Shown piece after piece: positions 7,723 through 18,251 of a DNA stretch of 43,558 nt. A model generated the notes under the pieces. The model searched no databases. It worked only from the letters and a program-made list of their open reading frames with translations, and was not told the DNA's origin. Origin of the DNA: Planctomycetota bacterium. GTDB taxonomy: Bacteria > Planctomycetota > Planctomycetia > Planctomycetales > Planctomycetaceae. The position numbers were made by a program, and so were the translations under genes. The stretch's first letter is position 1; the number at the start of each line of letters is the position of its first letter. The stretch lies in NCBI GenBank assembly GCA_027623235.1, contig JAQBVJ010000057.1, positions 1 through 43,558 on the forward strand, in the 5' to 3' direction.

Positions 7723-9399
7723 ATGACCAAGTCTGTCAACATTGCCGAGCGGCTCCGCGAATCCGCGCGACTGGCTCCCGATCAGAAAGCGGTTGTCTGT
7801 CCGGCCGGACGTGGCGCCGACGGAAAAGTCGTCTACTCGCAATTGACGTTCGCCGAACTTGACGAAGAGAGCGACCGACTGGCCGCGGGGCTGGTCCACC
7901 TTGGGGTGAGGCCGGGAACTCGGCTGGTGCTCGCTGTGCCGCCGAGTCTGGAGTTCATCGCGCTGACGTTTGCTCTCTTTAAGAGCGGCGCGGTGGCCGT
8001 GCTGATTGATCCCGGCATGGGTCGCTCCAACATTTTTCGCTGCCTGCAGACGGTCGAGCCGGAAGGGTTTGTTGCGATTCCGATTGCTCAGGCGATTCGC
8101 ACGCTCAACGGATTTCGGTTTCCGAAGGCGAAGCTCAACGTCACGGTGAACGGCCGGTGCTGGTTCTGGGGCGGAGCGACTTACGACTCGCTCAGGAAAC
8201 ATGCGGCCTCGGAATTCTCGCCGGTCGAGACGAAGTCGACGGACCAGGCGGCGATCATTTTTACCAGTGGCAGCACGGGGCCACCGAAAGGTGTTTCGTA
8301 CGAGCACGGCATGTTTGATGCGCAGGTCGATCTGCTGCGGGATCACTACAACATCCAGCCGGGGGAAGTCGATCTGCCTGGTTTTCCTTTGTTCGCGTTG
8401 TTCAATTCGGCGATGCGCGTCACGACGGTCATCCCTGACATGGATCCGACGAAGCCTGCGCAGGTGGATCCGACGAAAATTCTGGAGGCGATCCGCGATC
8501 AGAACGTGACGCAGGCATTCGGCTCGCCTGCGATCTGGAATCGAGTCGGCCGGCATTGCGAGCAGACGGGCGAGAAGCTCGGCACTTTGAGACGCGTACT
8601 TTCGGCAGGAGCTCCGGTGCCGGTCCACGTGGTTCGTCGAATGCGGGCCGCGTTTGAGCACGACGACGCGGACATTTTTACTCCGTACGGGGCGACCGAG
8701 TCGCTGCCGATTGCGTCGAATTCCGGCCGGCAGATCCTCGAAGAAACAGCGGCTCGGTCGGCGCGCGGCGAGGGCACGTGTGTGGGCAGCCTCTTCCCAC
8801 AGGTCCGGGTGAGGATCATCGAGATCACCGAAGGGCCGATCGGAAATATCTCGCAAACGACCGAGCTTCCGTCAGGACAAATCGGCGAGATCATCGTGCA
8901 GGCCCCCTCGACAACGCGCGAATATTTCAGGCGGCCGGACGCGACGGAGGCTGCCAAGATTTCTGATTCGGACGGCGGGTTCTGGCATCGGATGGGCGAT
9001 GTCGGCTGGCTCGACGATCAGCAGCGGCTGTGGTTTTGCGGCCGGAAGGCTCACATTGTCGAGACGTCGTTCGGGCGGCTGTTCACGATTCCGTGCGAGG
9101 CGATCTTCAACGAGCACGCAAAGATTTTTCGATCGGCACTCGTCGGGACTGGAGACGCGCCCGACCAGCAACCGGTCCTCATCGCCGAACCGGAGCCTGG
9201 TTGCTGGCCTTCCTCACCGGCCGAGGAAAAATCGCTGCGGGACGAACTGCTCGCGCTGGGCGCGGCGAATCCGCTGACCGATCAAATCCGCACAGTCCTG
9301 TTTCATCGTTCGTTGCCGGTCGACATTCGGCACAACGTAAAGATTTTCCGCGAGAAGCTGCGGCCCTGGGCTGAAGAACGACTCCGACTGAGTCGATGA
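7723..9399 (+). CDS. AMP-dependent acyl ligase, OleC/fatty-acid-CoA-ligase type
   Basis: A 558-residue member of the ANL adenylating superfamily. Visible motifs are the phosphate loop [12 protein letters not shown] (about 179-190), the adenine-binding YGATES (about 321-326), and the [21 protein letters not shown] hinge (about 424-444). The C-terminal lid after that is degenerate: [19 protein letters not shown] carries the catalytic lysine region. The segment [29 protein letters not shown] is typical of the OleC branch, which activates beta-hydroxy acids to beta-lactones in olefin biosynthesis, and of related planctomycete 'fatty acid CoA ligases'. No OleA, OleB or OleD gene is present nearby, so the natural substrate is open. 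The next gene, 208 bases on, is an aldehyde:ferredoxin oxidoreductase relative. ATG 7723 is the only start that keeps the N-terminal helix. Confidence 0.85.
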   Translation: MTKSVNIAERLRESARLAPDQKAVVCPAGRGADGKVVYSQLTFAELDEESDRLAAGLVHLGVRPGTRLVLAVPPSLEFIALTFALFKSGAVAVLIDPGMGRSNIFRCLQTVEPEGFVAIPIAQAIRTLNGFRFPKAKLNVTVNGRCWFWGGATYDSLRKHAASEFSPVETKSTDQAAIIFTSGSTGPPKGVSYEHGMFDAQVDLLRDHYNIQPGEVDLPGFPLFALFNSAMRVTTVIPDMDPTKPAQVDPTKILEAIRDQNVTQAFGSPAIWNRVGRHCEQTGEKLGTLRRVLSAGAPVPVHVVRRMRAAFEHDDADIFTPYGATESLPIASNSGRQILEETAARSARGEGTCVGSLFPQVRVRIIEITEGPIGNISQTTELPSGQIGEIIVQAPSTTREYFRRPDATEAAKISDSDGGFWHRMGDVGWLDDQQRLWFCGRKAHIVETSFGRLFTIPCEAIFNEHAKIFRSALVGTGDAPDQQPVLIAEPEPGCWPSSPAEEKSLRDELLALGAANPLTDQIRTVLFHRSLPVDIRHNVKIFREKLRPWAEERLRLSR

Positions 9400-9607
9400 T
9401 CAATCAGCATGTCCAGCCGGAAGATTCCTTAGCTTGAAGGGTTGCTTCGTCAGGCTGACGGTCCACCTTCTGTAGATGCTCGGACTTGCCCGAACGATTC
9501 CGGCAAGACATCATGCACTTCCGTTCTCACGGTGACTGATTTTCTGAACTCGCATTCTGCCTGCGGGTCACCGTCACATCTGATACTGCACCAGAGAGGG
9601 ACCAGGG

Positions 9608-11452
9608 ATGATCAGCGACAACGGTTCGAGTCAAGGCGCGACGAAGAAACCTCAGGACTTCAAGCTGTCCTCTTACCGAGTCGAACTGAGCACTCAGGCC
9701 GTTGAGCACCAGGTGGTGCCGTGTGAGGATCTCGACGATGTCTTTGGCGGTGCCGCGCGTGGATTCAAGCTTCTGGAAAACTGTCCGACGGACGATCCAT
9801 ACGCTCCCGAAGTCACGCTGATCATGAATTTCGGGCTGCTCACCGGCACCGATGTGATGACCGGGCTGCGGACGTTTTTTCACGCGTACTCGCCGCTGAA
9901 GACGTCTCTCACAGGAAGGCCGTCGGCCATGTGGTCGGCCGGCAGCGGCAAGTTCGGCACCAAGATGAGAATGCTGGGCGTCGATGAAGTCCTCTTCACC
10001 GGCCGCTGTGAGAAGCCGACGACGCTGCGAATCTACCAGGACGGTGACGCCGTCAAGTTTGAGTTCCTCGACGGATCCGACCTGTGCGGCAAAATGGTCA
10101 ACGACCGGATCCAGATGCTCAAAGCAAAATACCCCGATGCTCACTTCGCGGTCATCGGCCCGTCGGGCGAGCACTACGAACATGTCCGCTACGCGGCGAT
10201 CGCCCTCTCGACGGAGAACCAGCTGAAAAGTGGCGACAACAAACCGCGCTACTGCGGACGCGGCGGCATGGGCGGCGTGATGGGCTCGAAAAATCTGCAG
10301 GCCATCATCGTCGATGTGAAAGACAAAGCCGGTCCGAAATCTGCTCCCGAGATGAAAGACGTCAACCAGGAAATCGCCAAGGGAAAAGGCTCAGCCCGCT
10401 TTCGTGACAAGAAGAAATTCGGCGGCGGTGGTGGGACGTGGGCGAACTACGAGGCGCTCAACCCGGCTCACGCCATGCCGGAAATGAATTTCGCTCCGAC
10501 CGGCACGCGCGTCTCACTGCCGCTCTACCGGGACAACTTCGAGCAAGGCAAGTACGTCGTCAAAGATGAGTCGTGTTACCGCTGCGGCATCTCCTGCCAC
10601 AAGAACGTCTATGACGAAACGGAAGACGGCAAGGCCGGAAAGTTTCGAGCCAAGCTCGACTTCGAACCGCTCAACCTGCTGTCGTCAAACATCGGCATCT
10701 TCAAGCCGGAAGAATGTCTGGAACTTTGCGAGTGGGTCGACCAGTACTGCATGGACTCAATTTCGATCGGCACTTCGCTGTCCTACGTCATGGAATACAA
10801 CCGCCGGAACCCGGACAAGCCGATCGCCGGCGGACTGAAGTACGGCGACTATCACGGGGCTGAACGAGTCGTCAAGGAAATTGGTGAGGGCAAGCTGCCG
10901 CTTGTCGGCCAGGGATGCCTGCGGATGGGCAAGGAACTTGGCCAGCTCGAATACGCCATGCAGTCCAAGGGGATGGAATACCCGGCGTACCTGCCTCAGA
11001 CGAATCCCGGATATCCGTGGGCTCTGGCGGGCGGCCACATGTCGATGAAGACGTATCTGCTGCTCATCAATGAAAAAGACACGGCAATGGACTACTGGGT
11101 CGACGCGATCACCAATCGCGGCCTGGCGATCCTTCGCGACGACTTCACTGGTGCCTGCAAATTCACTGGCCTCACCGACGACAAGATGGTCACGGCAATT
11201 CGTGCCGCGACGGGGCTTGAGGTCAGCGTCGAAGACATTCAGAAAACAATCCGGCGTATGTTTCTTCGCGGCTACCGCCTGGAGCAGCGGCAGGGTTTCA
11301 CTGATGACGACTACACCATGCCGGCGGAAATCCACAACGAGTACAAAGAAATCGAGCTGCCCTACTTCAACACGCCCGCGTTCTTCGGCGAGCTGAAGCA
11401 GAAGGTCCAGAACCGCATCAAAGAAATGCTGGTCGAAGAGGGCCTCGCCTGA
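9608..11452 (+). CDS. Aldehyde:ferredoxin oxidoreductase family (tungsten/molybdopterin) protein
   Basis: 614 residues, the normal AOR length. The conserved block YCGRGGMGGVMGSKNLQAIIV (about 215-235) is the AOR domain-1/2 junction signature. CYRCGISC gives C323, C326 and C330, and C517 in FTGACKFTGL completes the four-cysteine [4Fe-4S] set spaced as in AOR. The N-terminal beta domain (FGGAARGFKLL, LLTGTDVMTGLRT, GVDEVLFTGRCEKPTTLRI) is recognisable but diverged from archaeal enzymes, so the aldehyde substrate is uncertain. Such enzymes bind two pterins and a tungsten (or molybdenum) atom and oxidise aldehydes to acids, or the reverse, with ferredoxin. No signal peptide is visible, so it is cytoplasmic. 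ATG 9608 lies 3 bases after AGGGACCAGGG. No pterin or tungstate-uptake genes are in the window. Confidence 0.85.
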   Translation: MISDNGSSQGATKKPQDFKLSSYRVELSTQAVEHQVVPCEDLDDVFGGAARGFKLLENCPTDDPYAPEVTLIMNFGLLTGTDVMTGLRTFFHAYSPLKTSLTGRPSAMWSAGSGKFGTKMRMLGVDEVLFTGRCEKPTTLRIYQDGDAVKFEFLDGSDLCGKMVNDRIQMLKAKYPDAHFAVIGPSGEHYEHVRYAAIALSTENQLKSGDNKPRYCGRGGMGGVMGSKNLQAIIVDVKDKAGPKSAPEMKDVNQEIAKGKGSARFRDKKKFGGGGGTWANYEALNPAHAMPEMNFAPTGTRVSLPLYRDNFEQGKYVVKDESCYRCGISCHKNVYDETEDGKAGKFRAKLDFEPLNLLSSNIGIFKPEECLELCEWVDQYCMDSISIGTSLSYVMEYNRRNPDKPIAGGLKYGDYHGAERVVKEIGEGKLPLVGQGCLRMGKELGQLEYAMQSKGMEYPAYLPQTNPGYPWALAGGHMSMKTYLLLINEKDTAMDYWVDAITNRGLAILRDDFTGACKFTGLTDDKMVTAIRAATGLEVSVEDIQKTIRRMFLRGYRLEQRQGFTDDDYTMPAEIHNEYKEIELPYFNTPAFFGELKQKVQNRIKEMLVEEGLA

Positions 11453-11841
11453 GCCGGTCGAACGACCGTTCCTGCCAGTCGGTTGCCACTCCCATTCGCA
11501 GTGGTCGCGGCACGCCTTTCGAGGCCGCGTAAGGACGGGCTCATCAGTTGCCGCACCGCATTTCCTATGAGGGACTGGGTAGAATGGGGGTTATTGCGTG
11601 AATGTGCCCCTCGCGGAACGTCGTGGTTAATGTGACAATTGTCACAACAAAATGGATTCCCGAAATCCCCAGACCTCGTAGGCTTCCGGAAACTCGCTGA
11701 CCCTGTTGATTTCCTATCTCAGCGTGATTACAGTCGACGGGCTCGCTGTCAGTGTACACATGTGGCATGAGCACTCTTTAATTGATGCAGAATCGGTTGG
11801 CCGGTTATTCGGTCGCTGACCAAGGGCAAGGGGAGACACAA
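11453..11841. other. Intergenic region holding a regulatory palindrome
   Basis: 389 bases between the AOR-family gene and the secreted coiled-coil gene. The only structured element I see, apart from a weak hairpin right after the AOR stop (CGGTCG-AA-CGACCG, 11455-11468), is the palindrome listed at 11631-11646. No gene is supported. Confidence 0.5.
11631..11646. promoter_or_regulatory. Perfect TGTGA-N6-TCACA palindrome (CRP/FNR-family type operator)
   Basis: TGTGACAATTGTCACA is a perfect 16-bp inverted repeat whose half-sites equal the consensus half-sites of CRP-family regulators. It lies 195 bases before the ATG of the secreted coiled-coil protein. The binding regulator is not in this window, and planctomycete CRP-family specificity is not established, so function is inferred. 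Confidence 0.55.
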
Positions 11842-12954
11842 ATGAGTTTTGCAGCGTCCGCACTTCTTCTGGCGACGGTCACTCTGGCGAGCAGCACCGT
11901 TCAGGGACAGGTCATCCTGTTTTCCAGCGTGGATGGCTATCCGGCGTCTCAGTCGGCGTACTATTCCCAGCCGTCTTATCTGGGTTCGTCGGTCTACGCG
12001 GCTCCCGTTTACGTGCCGTCGTCGGCGTTCAATTCGAGCTACATGACTTCTTCAGCCGTGCCGCTCTACGTGAATTCGTCGTCCATCAGTCCCAGCGCCA
12101 TGGCGACCGCTTCGGCAATCATTCAGGCCTGTGAGGCTCAAGGAATTGATCCGGCAACGCTGCTTTCCTCGTCATCGTCGGCCGGCGGTCTGTCTTCTGC
12201 TCAGTCGAGCAACGCGGCGGCCTGGCAGTTCCTGATTCCACTGATCCCGGATCTGGTGGACATTTTCCTGGGTGATGGCGGCAAATCCGGCGGCGGTGGC
12301 GGTGGAGTCGGCAGCAACGCTCGCCTTGACCGCATCGAGGCGAAACTTGATCTGCTGCTCAAGAAAGAAGGCGTCGACACCGGCAACGGCGGCAACGGCG
12401 GCGGTGGCGGCACTGGCGGTCGGTCAGACCTGGCCGATCTGCTGGCGAAGTTGATTCCGATTCTGCTCGACCGGGTTGGCGACCGAAACAACGGCGGCGG
12501 CAATAACGGCGGTGGCGGATCCGGCGATGGCAGAACCGAGGATGTGATTCCTGACAGCTTCGACTCACTGTCGATCTCTTCCCGTTCATCGACCGCCGCT
12601 GCCGGGATGCAATCTTTTGCCCGTCAGACCGGAACATCGGTCGGAGACGTGCAGCGAGCTGCGTCGGCTCTGCGTCGACTCCGCAGCCATCTGTCCGTTC
12701 AGCAGGCGGCAGAACCGGAAGACGCACTGAACGAAGCGGTCTCCGGTTACGAGGATGCGATGAAGGCTGTCGAAAAAGCGGCCCTGAATGTGCGACGTCA
12801 GAAAGTCCTCGCAACGACTGAGCTTGAAATTCAGAAGCTTCGGGCGGAGGCAGACAAGAAACTGGCCGAACTTGAAGGCAAAAAGCCAGAGCAGTCAGTC
12901 GAAGCGCGATTGAAAGCCCTCGACAAACGTCTGAAGGCACTGCTCGCTGACTGA
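11842..12954 (+). CDS. Secreted Ser/Tyr-rich, Gly-linker, coiled-coil hypothetical protein
   Basis: A 370-residue protein that I cannot assign to a family. ATG 11842 is chosen over the upstream in-frame ATG 11782 because GGGGAG precedes it and it opens a signal peptide ([23 protein letters not shown]). The mature N-terminus is rich in Ser, Tyr, Ala and Val (about 25-120). Two Gly/Asn tracts (about 165-180 and 205-245) act as flexible linkers around [17 protein letters not shown], and [22 protein letters not shown] is an amphipathic helix. The last 100 residues are a charged coiled coil ([29 protein letters not shown] onward). A structural envelope role is a guess. The gene has its own terminator and a probable operator. 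Confidence 0.7.
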   Translation: MSFAASALLLATVTLASSTVQGQVILFSSVDGYPASQSAYYSQPSYLGSSVYAAPVYVPSSAFNSSYMTSSAVPLYVNSSSISPSAMATASAIIQACEAQGIDPATLLSSSSSAGGLSSAQSSNAAAWQFLIPLIPDLVDIFLGDGGKSGGGGGGVGSNARLDRIEAKLDLLLKKEGVDTGNGGNGGGGGTGGRSDLADLLAKLIPILLDRVGDRNNGGGNNGGGGSGDGRTEDVIPDSFDSLSISSRSSTAAAGMQSFARQTGTSVGDVQRAASALRRLRSHLSVQQAAEPEDALNEAVSGYEDAMKAVEKAALNVRRQKVLATTELEIQKLRAEADKKLAELEGKKPEQSVEARLKALDKRLKALLAD

Positions 12955-12980
12955 TCGAGCGTCAGAAGTTCACCAGATTC

Positions 12981-13014
12981 AAAACGGTCCGGCCTTGTCG
13001 TCGGGCCGTTTTTT
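12981..13014 (+). terminator. Rho-independent terminator
   Basis: AAAACGGTCCG and CGGGCCGTTTT pair as an 11-bp stem with one G-U pair around a short loop, and the right arm runs into T6. It lies 26 bases after the stop of the secreted coiled-coil gene and before glyA. Confidence 0.85.
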
Positions 13015-13135
13015 ATGCGCGTTCTGTCAAGCCAGGCCGAGCCATTCGACTCGGTGGAATCCGCATTCGGCACTCACTATAAGCCGATTTCGACTCACCC
13101 GGCGTTCCGCCGTCGCTTTAAGACAGGATTTCCTC

Positions 13136-14410
13136 ATGGCTTTTTTCAGCAGAAAAACAGCTCCCGGCCTCACGCCGAGCCTCAGTGATGACTCGGAAAT
13201 CTCTGCGGCCCTCGCCCGCGAACAGATTCGCCAGGTCGAAGGGCTCGAGCTGATCGCTTCGGAAAACTACACGAGCAAAGCTGTCCAGCAGGCGGCCGGA
13301 ACAGTCCTCACGAATAAATACGCCGAGGGCTATCCGGCTCGGCGATACTACGGCGGCTGCGAAAACGTCGACGTCATCGAAGAACTCGCACAGGACCGCG
13401 TCTGCGAGCTGTTTGGTGCCGAGCATGCCAACGTGCAGCCGCACGCGGGATCCCAGGCGAACATGTCGGTTTACCTGACTGTGCTTAAGCCGGGGGATAC
13501 TTACCTCGCCATGAACCTGGCTCACGGCGGACATTTGACTCACGGAGCGAAAGTCAATTTCTCCGGAAAGCTGTACAACCCGGTGCCGTACGGAGTCCGG
13601 GAAGACACTCACCAGATCGACTTTGATGATGTCGCAGCGAAAGCTCGCGAGCACAAACCGAAACTGATCGTCGCCGGAGCGAGCGCTTATCCGCGCGAAA
13701 TCGACCACGCGAAGTTCGCCGAGATCGCCAAAGAAGTCGGCGCCCTCCTGATGGTCGACATGGCCCACTATGCGGGTCTGGTCGCTGGCGGAGTTCACAA
13801 CAATCCTGTTGAGGTCGCGGATTTCGTGACGTCGACCTCGCACAAAACGCTTCGCGGACCACGGTCTGGATTCGTCCTTTGCAGACGTGAGCACGCTCAG
13901 GGAATCGACAAGTCGGTCTTCCCCGGAATGCAGGGCGGGCCTCTGATGCACATTATTGCTGCCAAGGCGGTGTGCTTCCGCGAGGCGTTGCAGCCGGAAT
14001 TTAAACTGTATGCCGAACAGATTGTCGCGAATGCGAGAGTTCTGGCCGACTCGCTGATGTCTGGTGGAGTCACACTCGCGTCAGGGGGGACCGACAACCA
14101 CTTGATGCTGTGCGACGTGACCGCAATCGGCCTGACCGGAAAGTCGGCTGAGCAGGCGCTCGACCGCGGCGGCATCACCGTCAACATGAACATGATCCCG
14201 TTCGACAAGCGAAAACCGATGGACCCCAGCGGCATCCGCATCGGCACGGCTGCATTAACGACGCGTGGCATGAAAGAAGACGACATGAAGAAAGTCGGCG
14301 AGTGGATCCTGGAAGTCCTCCGCAATGCCGACAACCATGACATCGTCTCTCGAGTTCGCGAGGAAGTCCGTCAGTTCGCCTCGGCGTTCCCGGTCCCCGG
14401 CATCGAGTAA
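13136..14410 (+). CDS. glyA: Serine hydroxymethyltransferase
   Basis: A PLP enzyme of 424 residues that interconverts serine and glycine while transferring a one-carbon unit to tetrahydrofolate. [33 protein letters not shown] (about 38-70) is the SHMT N-terminal signature. [20 protein letters not shown] gives the cofactor loop, and [14 protein letters not shown] carries the Schiff-base lysine near residue 237. The length and conserved motifs are complete and no signal peptide is present, so it is a functional cytoplasmic enzyme. ATG 13136 follows AGGATTTCCTC; earlier in-frame starts would cross the terminator. A transporter gene begins 46 bases after the stop, close enough for co-transcription. 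Confidence 0.97.
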   Translation: MAFFSRKTAPGLTPSLSDDSEISAALAREQIRQVEGLELIASENYTSKAVQQAAGTVLTNKYAEGYPARRYYGGCENVDVIEELAQDRVCELFGAEHANVQPHAGSQANMSVYLTVLKPGDTYLAMNLAHGGHLTHGAKVNFSGKLYNPVPYGVREDTHQIDFDDVAAKAREHKPKLIVAGASAYPREIDHAKFAEIAKEVGALLMVDMAHYAGLVAGGVHNNPVEVADFVTSTSHKTLRGPRSGFVLCRREHAQGIDKSVFPGMQGGPLMHIIAAKAVCFREALQPEFKLYAEQIVANARVLADSLMSGGVTLASGGTDNHLMLCDVTAIGLTGKSAEQALDRGGITVNMNMIPFDKRKPMDPSGIRIGTAALTTRGMKEDDMKKVGEWILEVLRNADNHDIVSRVREEVRQFASAFPVPGIE

Positions 14411-14456
14411 CGACCTCTTCGGAGTCGTCTCTGAAGAACGCCGAGCGGCCGCGTCT

Positions 14457-15341
14457 ATGGTCTACCTCATTCTGAACATCGTGTTTGCATCGAGCTTCAC
14501 GCTGTTCATCAAGTGGGTTCAGACTCGACAGCGCGAGGACATGCTCACGGTCGGCATGATCAACTACGTTGTCGGCGCGGCGCTGACCTTTCCAGAGTTC
14601 TACGCTGCCGGAGTGTCCGGCCCCGATGCAACGGCGATGCTCACGGGCGGCTCGATGGGAGCCTGCTATTTCATCGCGTTTTTCTTTGTGACGTACGCGA
14701 TTCGAAAAGTCGGCGCGTCCGCTGCGACGGTGGTCGGTTCGCTTTCCATTCTGATGCCGATCGGTTTCGGCGTTCTCATCTGGAGCGAGAAGCCAAACAT
14801 CTTTCAGGCATTCGGAATCGTTCTTGCCGTCCTGTCACTCACGCTGGTGAGCGGAAACCGGCAGGATCGACCGAAGTCCGCGTTTCCGGATGCGGAGTCG
14901 CCGCGCGGCTGGGTGACTCCGGCCATTCTCGCGACGTTTTTTCTGCTCGCCGGATTCAGCCGACTCGCGCAGGAGACGTTTAAACACGAGAGCCACACGA
15001 ATCACCGGCCGACTTTTCTCTTCACGGCCTTCGTTGTGGCAGCCATTCCGGCAGCGATTATTCTGATTGCCAGACGCCGCATGCCGACGCGTCTTGAGTT
15101 TGCCTTCGGTTGCGGAATGGGCGTCTCAAACATCCTTCAGACGCATTTCATTCTGAAGTCGCTGCACCATTTTCCGGGGTACATTGTCTTCCTCGTCAGC
15201 AGCGCGGGTGGCGTGATGCTGACAGTTCTCGTGGCGACCTGCGTCCTGGGCGAGCGTCTGCATCGCAAAACGTGCTGGGGAATCGGCATCGCTGTCATGG
15301 CCCTCATTCTGCTTAACTGGCTTCCCGGCGAGTCGCTCTGA
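14457..15341 (+). CDS. DMT superfamily (EamA-like) transporter
   Basis: 294 residues with about ten hydrophobic segments and two EamA-like halves. The start [30 protein letters not shown] is a complete first helix. The second half ends in [17 protein letters not shown]. The protein has the same size and layout as the transporter at 406-1278 but is clearly diverged from it. The ATG lies 46 bases after the glyA stop in the same direction, hinting at export or uptake of an amino acid or one-carbon metabolite. That link is weak, since DMT substrates cannot be read from sequence. No strong Shine-Dalgarno is visible. Confidence 0.85.
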   Translation: MVYLILNIVFASSFTLFIKWVQTRQREDMLTVGMINYVVGAALTFPEFYAAGVSGPDATAMLTGGSMGACYFIAFFFVTYAIRKVGASAATVVGSLSILMPIGFGVLIWSEKPNIFQAFGIVLAVLSLTLVSGNRQDRPKSAFPDAESPRGWVTPAILATFFLLAGFSRLAQETFKHESHTNHRPTFLFTAFVVAAIPAAIILIARRRMPTRLEFAFGCGMGVSNILQTHFILKSLHHFPGYIVFLVSSAGGVMLTVLVATCVLGERLHRKTCWGIGIAVMALILLNWLPGESL

Positions 15342-15417
15342 GCAGACACCGGCGGTGGTTGAGCCAGCAGCCGTTCCGCTATCATGCCTGCTCGACTCTT
15401 CTCGACAGGAATTCACG

Positions 15418-16869
15418 ATGAACCCGTTTTACGAATATCAATTGAAGATGACTCGGCGAGATCTGCTCGCCAGTTCCTGCCGCCCTCTGGGAGCAGCCGC
15501 GCTGGCGACGCTGGCCGGAAAAGTGGTGAGTGCCGCTCCGCAGACGAATCACGGCGGCCTCCCCGGACTGCCTCATTTCGCTCCAAAGGCGAAGCGCGTG
15601 ATCTATCTGTTTATGTCCGGCGGACCGTCTCACATCGACACGTTCGACTACCACCCGAACATTCGAAAACTGCATGGCCAGGAACTGCCCGCTTCCGTCC
15701 GGCAGGGGCAGCGCATCACCGGGATGACTTCGGGGCAGAAGTCGTTCCCCGTCGTCGCGCCGATGTTTGAGTTCAAGCAGCACGGCGAGCACGGCACGTG
15801 GGTGAGCGAAATTCTTCCTCACGTCGCTGGCATCGTCGACGACATCACGATCGTGAAGTCCGTCCACACCGAGGCGATCAACCACGACCCGGCGATCACG
15901 TATATCAACACCGGAGTTCAGCAGCCGGGCAAAGCCAGCATGGGCGCGTGGGTGAGCTACGGGCTGGGCAGTCCGAATGAAAATCTGCCGTCGTACATCG
16001 TGATGATCTCGCGCGGTCCTGGTCAGAAGCAGGCGCTTTACTCGCGGCTGTGGGGGAGCGGTTTTCTGCCGTCCAAACACCAGGGCGTCAACATTCGCTC
16101 GGGCACAGACCCGGTTCTGTATCTCGAAAATCCGGCGGGCATCGACCGGACGATGCGACGCCGAATGCTGGACCGGATCGCGAAGATCAACGGCGAGACG
16201 TTTGACGAATTTGGCGATCCGGAAACGCAGACCAGAATCGCTCAGTACGAGATGGCCTTTCGCATGCAGATGTCCGTTCCGGACATCATGGACCTTTCGA
16301 AAGAGACGGAAGCCACGATGAACCTGTACGGGCCAGAGGCTCAGAAGCCCGGCACGTTTGCACGCAACTGTGTGATCGCCCGGCGGCTGGCCGAAGAAGG
16401 TGTGCCCTTCATTCAGTTGTTCCAGCGAGGCTGGGATCAGCACGGGAGTCTGCCGAAGCTGATTCGAGGTCAGTGCGAGTCGATCGACCATCCGATCGCG
16501 GGCCTGATCCGGGACCTGAAACAGCGCGGCATGTTCGACGACACGCTCATCGTCTGGGGCGGTGAGTTCGGCCGGACGATCTACTCGCAGGGTCAACTGA
16601 CGAAGGACAATCACGGCCGCGACCACCACGGCCGATCATTCACAACATGGATGGCCGGAGCTGGAATCAAACGCGGCTTCGAGTACGGCAAGACTGACGA
16701 CTGGTCGTACAACATCGTCGAGAACCCGGTCCATATTCGCGACATGAACGCGACGATCCTGAATCAGCTCGGCATCGACCACAACCGGCTGACGTTTCGC
16801 TATCAGGGCCTCGATCAGCGTCTGACCGGTGTCGAACCGTCCCGCGTGGTGTCGGAAATCCTGTCGTAG
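15418..16869 (+). CDS. DUF1501 (sulfatase-like, Tat-exported) protein
   Basis: 483 residues. A Tat-type leader ([10 protein letters not shown], then a hydrophobic stretch to [10 protein letters not shown]) is followed by [25 protein letters not shown], the metal-site opening of the DUF1501 family. [47 protein letters not shown] and [21 protein letters not shown] are further conserved blocks. DUF1501 proteins fold like alkaline phosphatase and sulfatases and, in planctomycetes, usually partner a DUF1549/1553 cytochrome-like protein. No such partner is adjacent here. ATG 15418 follows AGGAATTCACG. The function in the periplasm is not known. Confidence 0.9.
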   Translation: MNPFYEYQLKMTRRDLLASSCRPLGAAALATLAGKVVSAAPQTNHGGLPGLPHFAPKAKRVIYLFMSGGPSHIDTFDYHPNIRKLHGQELPASVRQGQRITGMTSGQKSFPVVAPMFEFKQHGEHGTWVSEILPHVAGIVDDITIVKSVHTEAINHDPAITYINTGVQQPGKASMGAWVSYGLGSPNENLPSYIVMISRGPGQKQALYSRLWGSGFLPSKHQGVNIRSGTDPVLYLENPAGIDRTMRRRMLDRIAKINGETFDEFGDPETQTRIAQYEMAFRMQMSVPDIMDLSKETEATMNLYGPEAQKPGTFARNCVIARRLAEEGVPFIQLFQRGWDQHGSLPKLIRGQCESIDHPIAGLIRDLKQRGMFDDTLIVWGGEFGRTIYSQGQLTKDNHGRDHHGRSFTTWMAGAGIKRGFEYGKTDDWSYNIVENPVHIRDMNATILNQLGIDHNRLTFRYQGLDQRLTGVEPSRVVSEILS

Positions 16870-16913
16870 GGCGAACGTCGATCGACTCTCGCCCTCCCAC
16901 CAGGATCTCCCGG

Positions 16914-17987
16914 CTAAGTCTTGCCATTGAGAATCAGCTCAAACCCGCGCGCTGCGCTGGCGCGACCGATGCCGAGCGCCTCTTTCAGAGCCAGATCTTT
17001 TTTCAGCGAGTTCGCTTCCAGATTCAGTTGCTTTGCCGTCTCGTCACCGATCGTCGCGGCGTAAGCCTGCGGAGCGGCGGGGAACGGAAAATCGCTGCCG
17101 TGAAGCAGACGGCTCTTCGCCAGCGGATCCTCCAGCAGCCGACCGAAGTCTCTCACTCGGCCGGGAGTTCCCAGCACCGCGGTGTCGCCCCACAGCTTCG
17201 GGTAGCGTTTGAGAAGCGAGACGAATTCCGGTAGCTGGTCCGGACTATCCGTCGGCCAGCCGGTTCCCGCGTGACACGCGACGACCGTGCAGCCCTGGTC
17301 AAGCACCGCTTCCAGCCGCGCGGGGCTGGCCAGCAGTTTGTCGATGACCGGCGCGCTGTGCTCGTGTCCGGTGTGAACGAGGACGACGATGCCCAGGTCC
17401 GCGCACTTTTGAAAGAACTTCCGGTGCTTCGGGTCGGCAACGTTGACTCCCTGAGTCGGCGGGTGAATCTTGAACAGCCTCGCCCCGAGTTCGTGGCAGC
17501 GCGCGACTTCATCAACGGCGTCCGCCCGATCCGGGTTAATCGACGGGCAGGCGATCATGATTTCCGAATGCCGCTTCACAACATTGAAGAGGTAATCATT
17601 CGGCACGTAAAACGAGGTCCGCTGCCAGTTCGGCTTGCCGCTGGAATCGTAAACCGCATCCTGAGCCACGATCGCCGCGCGGCTCAGCCCGGACGAAGCG
17701 AGCTGGCTTGCCAGAACTTTTTCATAGGCCGCGTCGAGTGTCGTTCCTGGCTTCCTCAAGCCGAGCGTGAAGACGAGTGCCCGAAACTGAAGGCCATTCG
17801 TAATCGACTTCGCCATCCGACACCCGGTGCCGCCCTCGCCAATTCCAAACAGGTGCACGTGAATATCGAGGAGTCTTTCCCTGGAGTTCGCGCCGGCTGG
17901 TTCCTCTGCGCGTCCCGTCAAAGGAAGCAGCGCAGACGCCAGCAACGCAGCACCGGTGACCAGAACCTCTCGCCGGTTGAGACTCAT
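16914..17987 (-). CDS. Tat-exported amidohydrolase-2 family protein
   Basis: 357 residues. MSLNRREVLVTGAALLASALLPLTGRAEE is a Tat-type leader. LLDIHVHLFG holds the HxH metal motif, VLVHTGHEHSAP, VVACHAGTGWP and LLHGSDFPFP follow as the usual metal-binding strand ends of a TIM-barrel amidohydrolase (PF04909 type). Members hydrolyse or decarboxylate ring compounds and acids; this substrate is unknown. ATG 17987 is chosen because it starts the RR leader, whereas upstream residues look like leader-free shadow sequence. It is convergent with the DUF1501 gene, with 44 bases between the stops, and divergent from the SGNH hydrolase gene. Confidence 0.85.
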   Translation of the reverse strand: MSLNRREVLVTGAALLASALLPLTGRAEEPAGANSRERLLDIHVHLFGIGEGGTGCRMAKSITNGLQFRALVFTLGLRKPGTTLDAAYEKVLASQLASSGLSRAAIVAQDAVYDSSGKPNWQRTSFYVPNDYLFNVVKRHSEIMIACPSINPDRADAVDEVARCHELGARLFKIHPPTQGVNVADPKHRKFFQKCADLGIVVLVHTGHEHSAPVIDKLLASPARLEAVLDQGCTVVACHAGTGWPTDSPDQLPEFVSLLKRYPKLWGDTAVLGTPGRVRDFGRLLEDPLAKSRLLHGSDFPFPAAPQAYAATIGDETAKQLNLEANSLKKDLALKEALGIGRASAARGFELILNGKT

Positions 17988-18251
17988 CGATGCGTCGGGG
18001 CCGGACGCGACACGGGGACAGCCTGGCTTCATTTCACAGACTGGCTTCATCTCACTGTGCCTTCCTGAGGGAGCAACGTTCGCCGGGTTACCGGCCGCCG
18101 GATCGTACCCGCTGGCAGGACGCCGCGACTCACCGGAAAATGGACTGGAAACTCAAATCCAGGCGAAGCGTGTCCGGCGTCGAAATCACACGCTCAAATC
18201 GCCAGACTTCTCCTCGTAAAGCTCCCCGCCATTTTCAGATCGGATTCCGAA

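Noticed and set aside
7702..8856. 384-codon minus-strand frame opposite the ligase
   Set aside because: It is Arg/His-rich shadow sequence; the plus strand has all ANL motifs.
11455..11468. Short hairpin after the AOR stop as a terminator
   Set aside because: A 6-bp stem with a 2-base loop and no T-run is too weak.
15382..16629. 415-codon minus-strand frame opposite DUF1501
   Set aside because: It is Arg/Val-rich shadow sequence with no domain; DUF1501 on the plus strand is certain.
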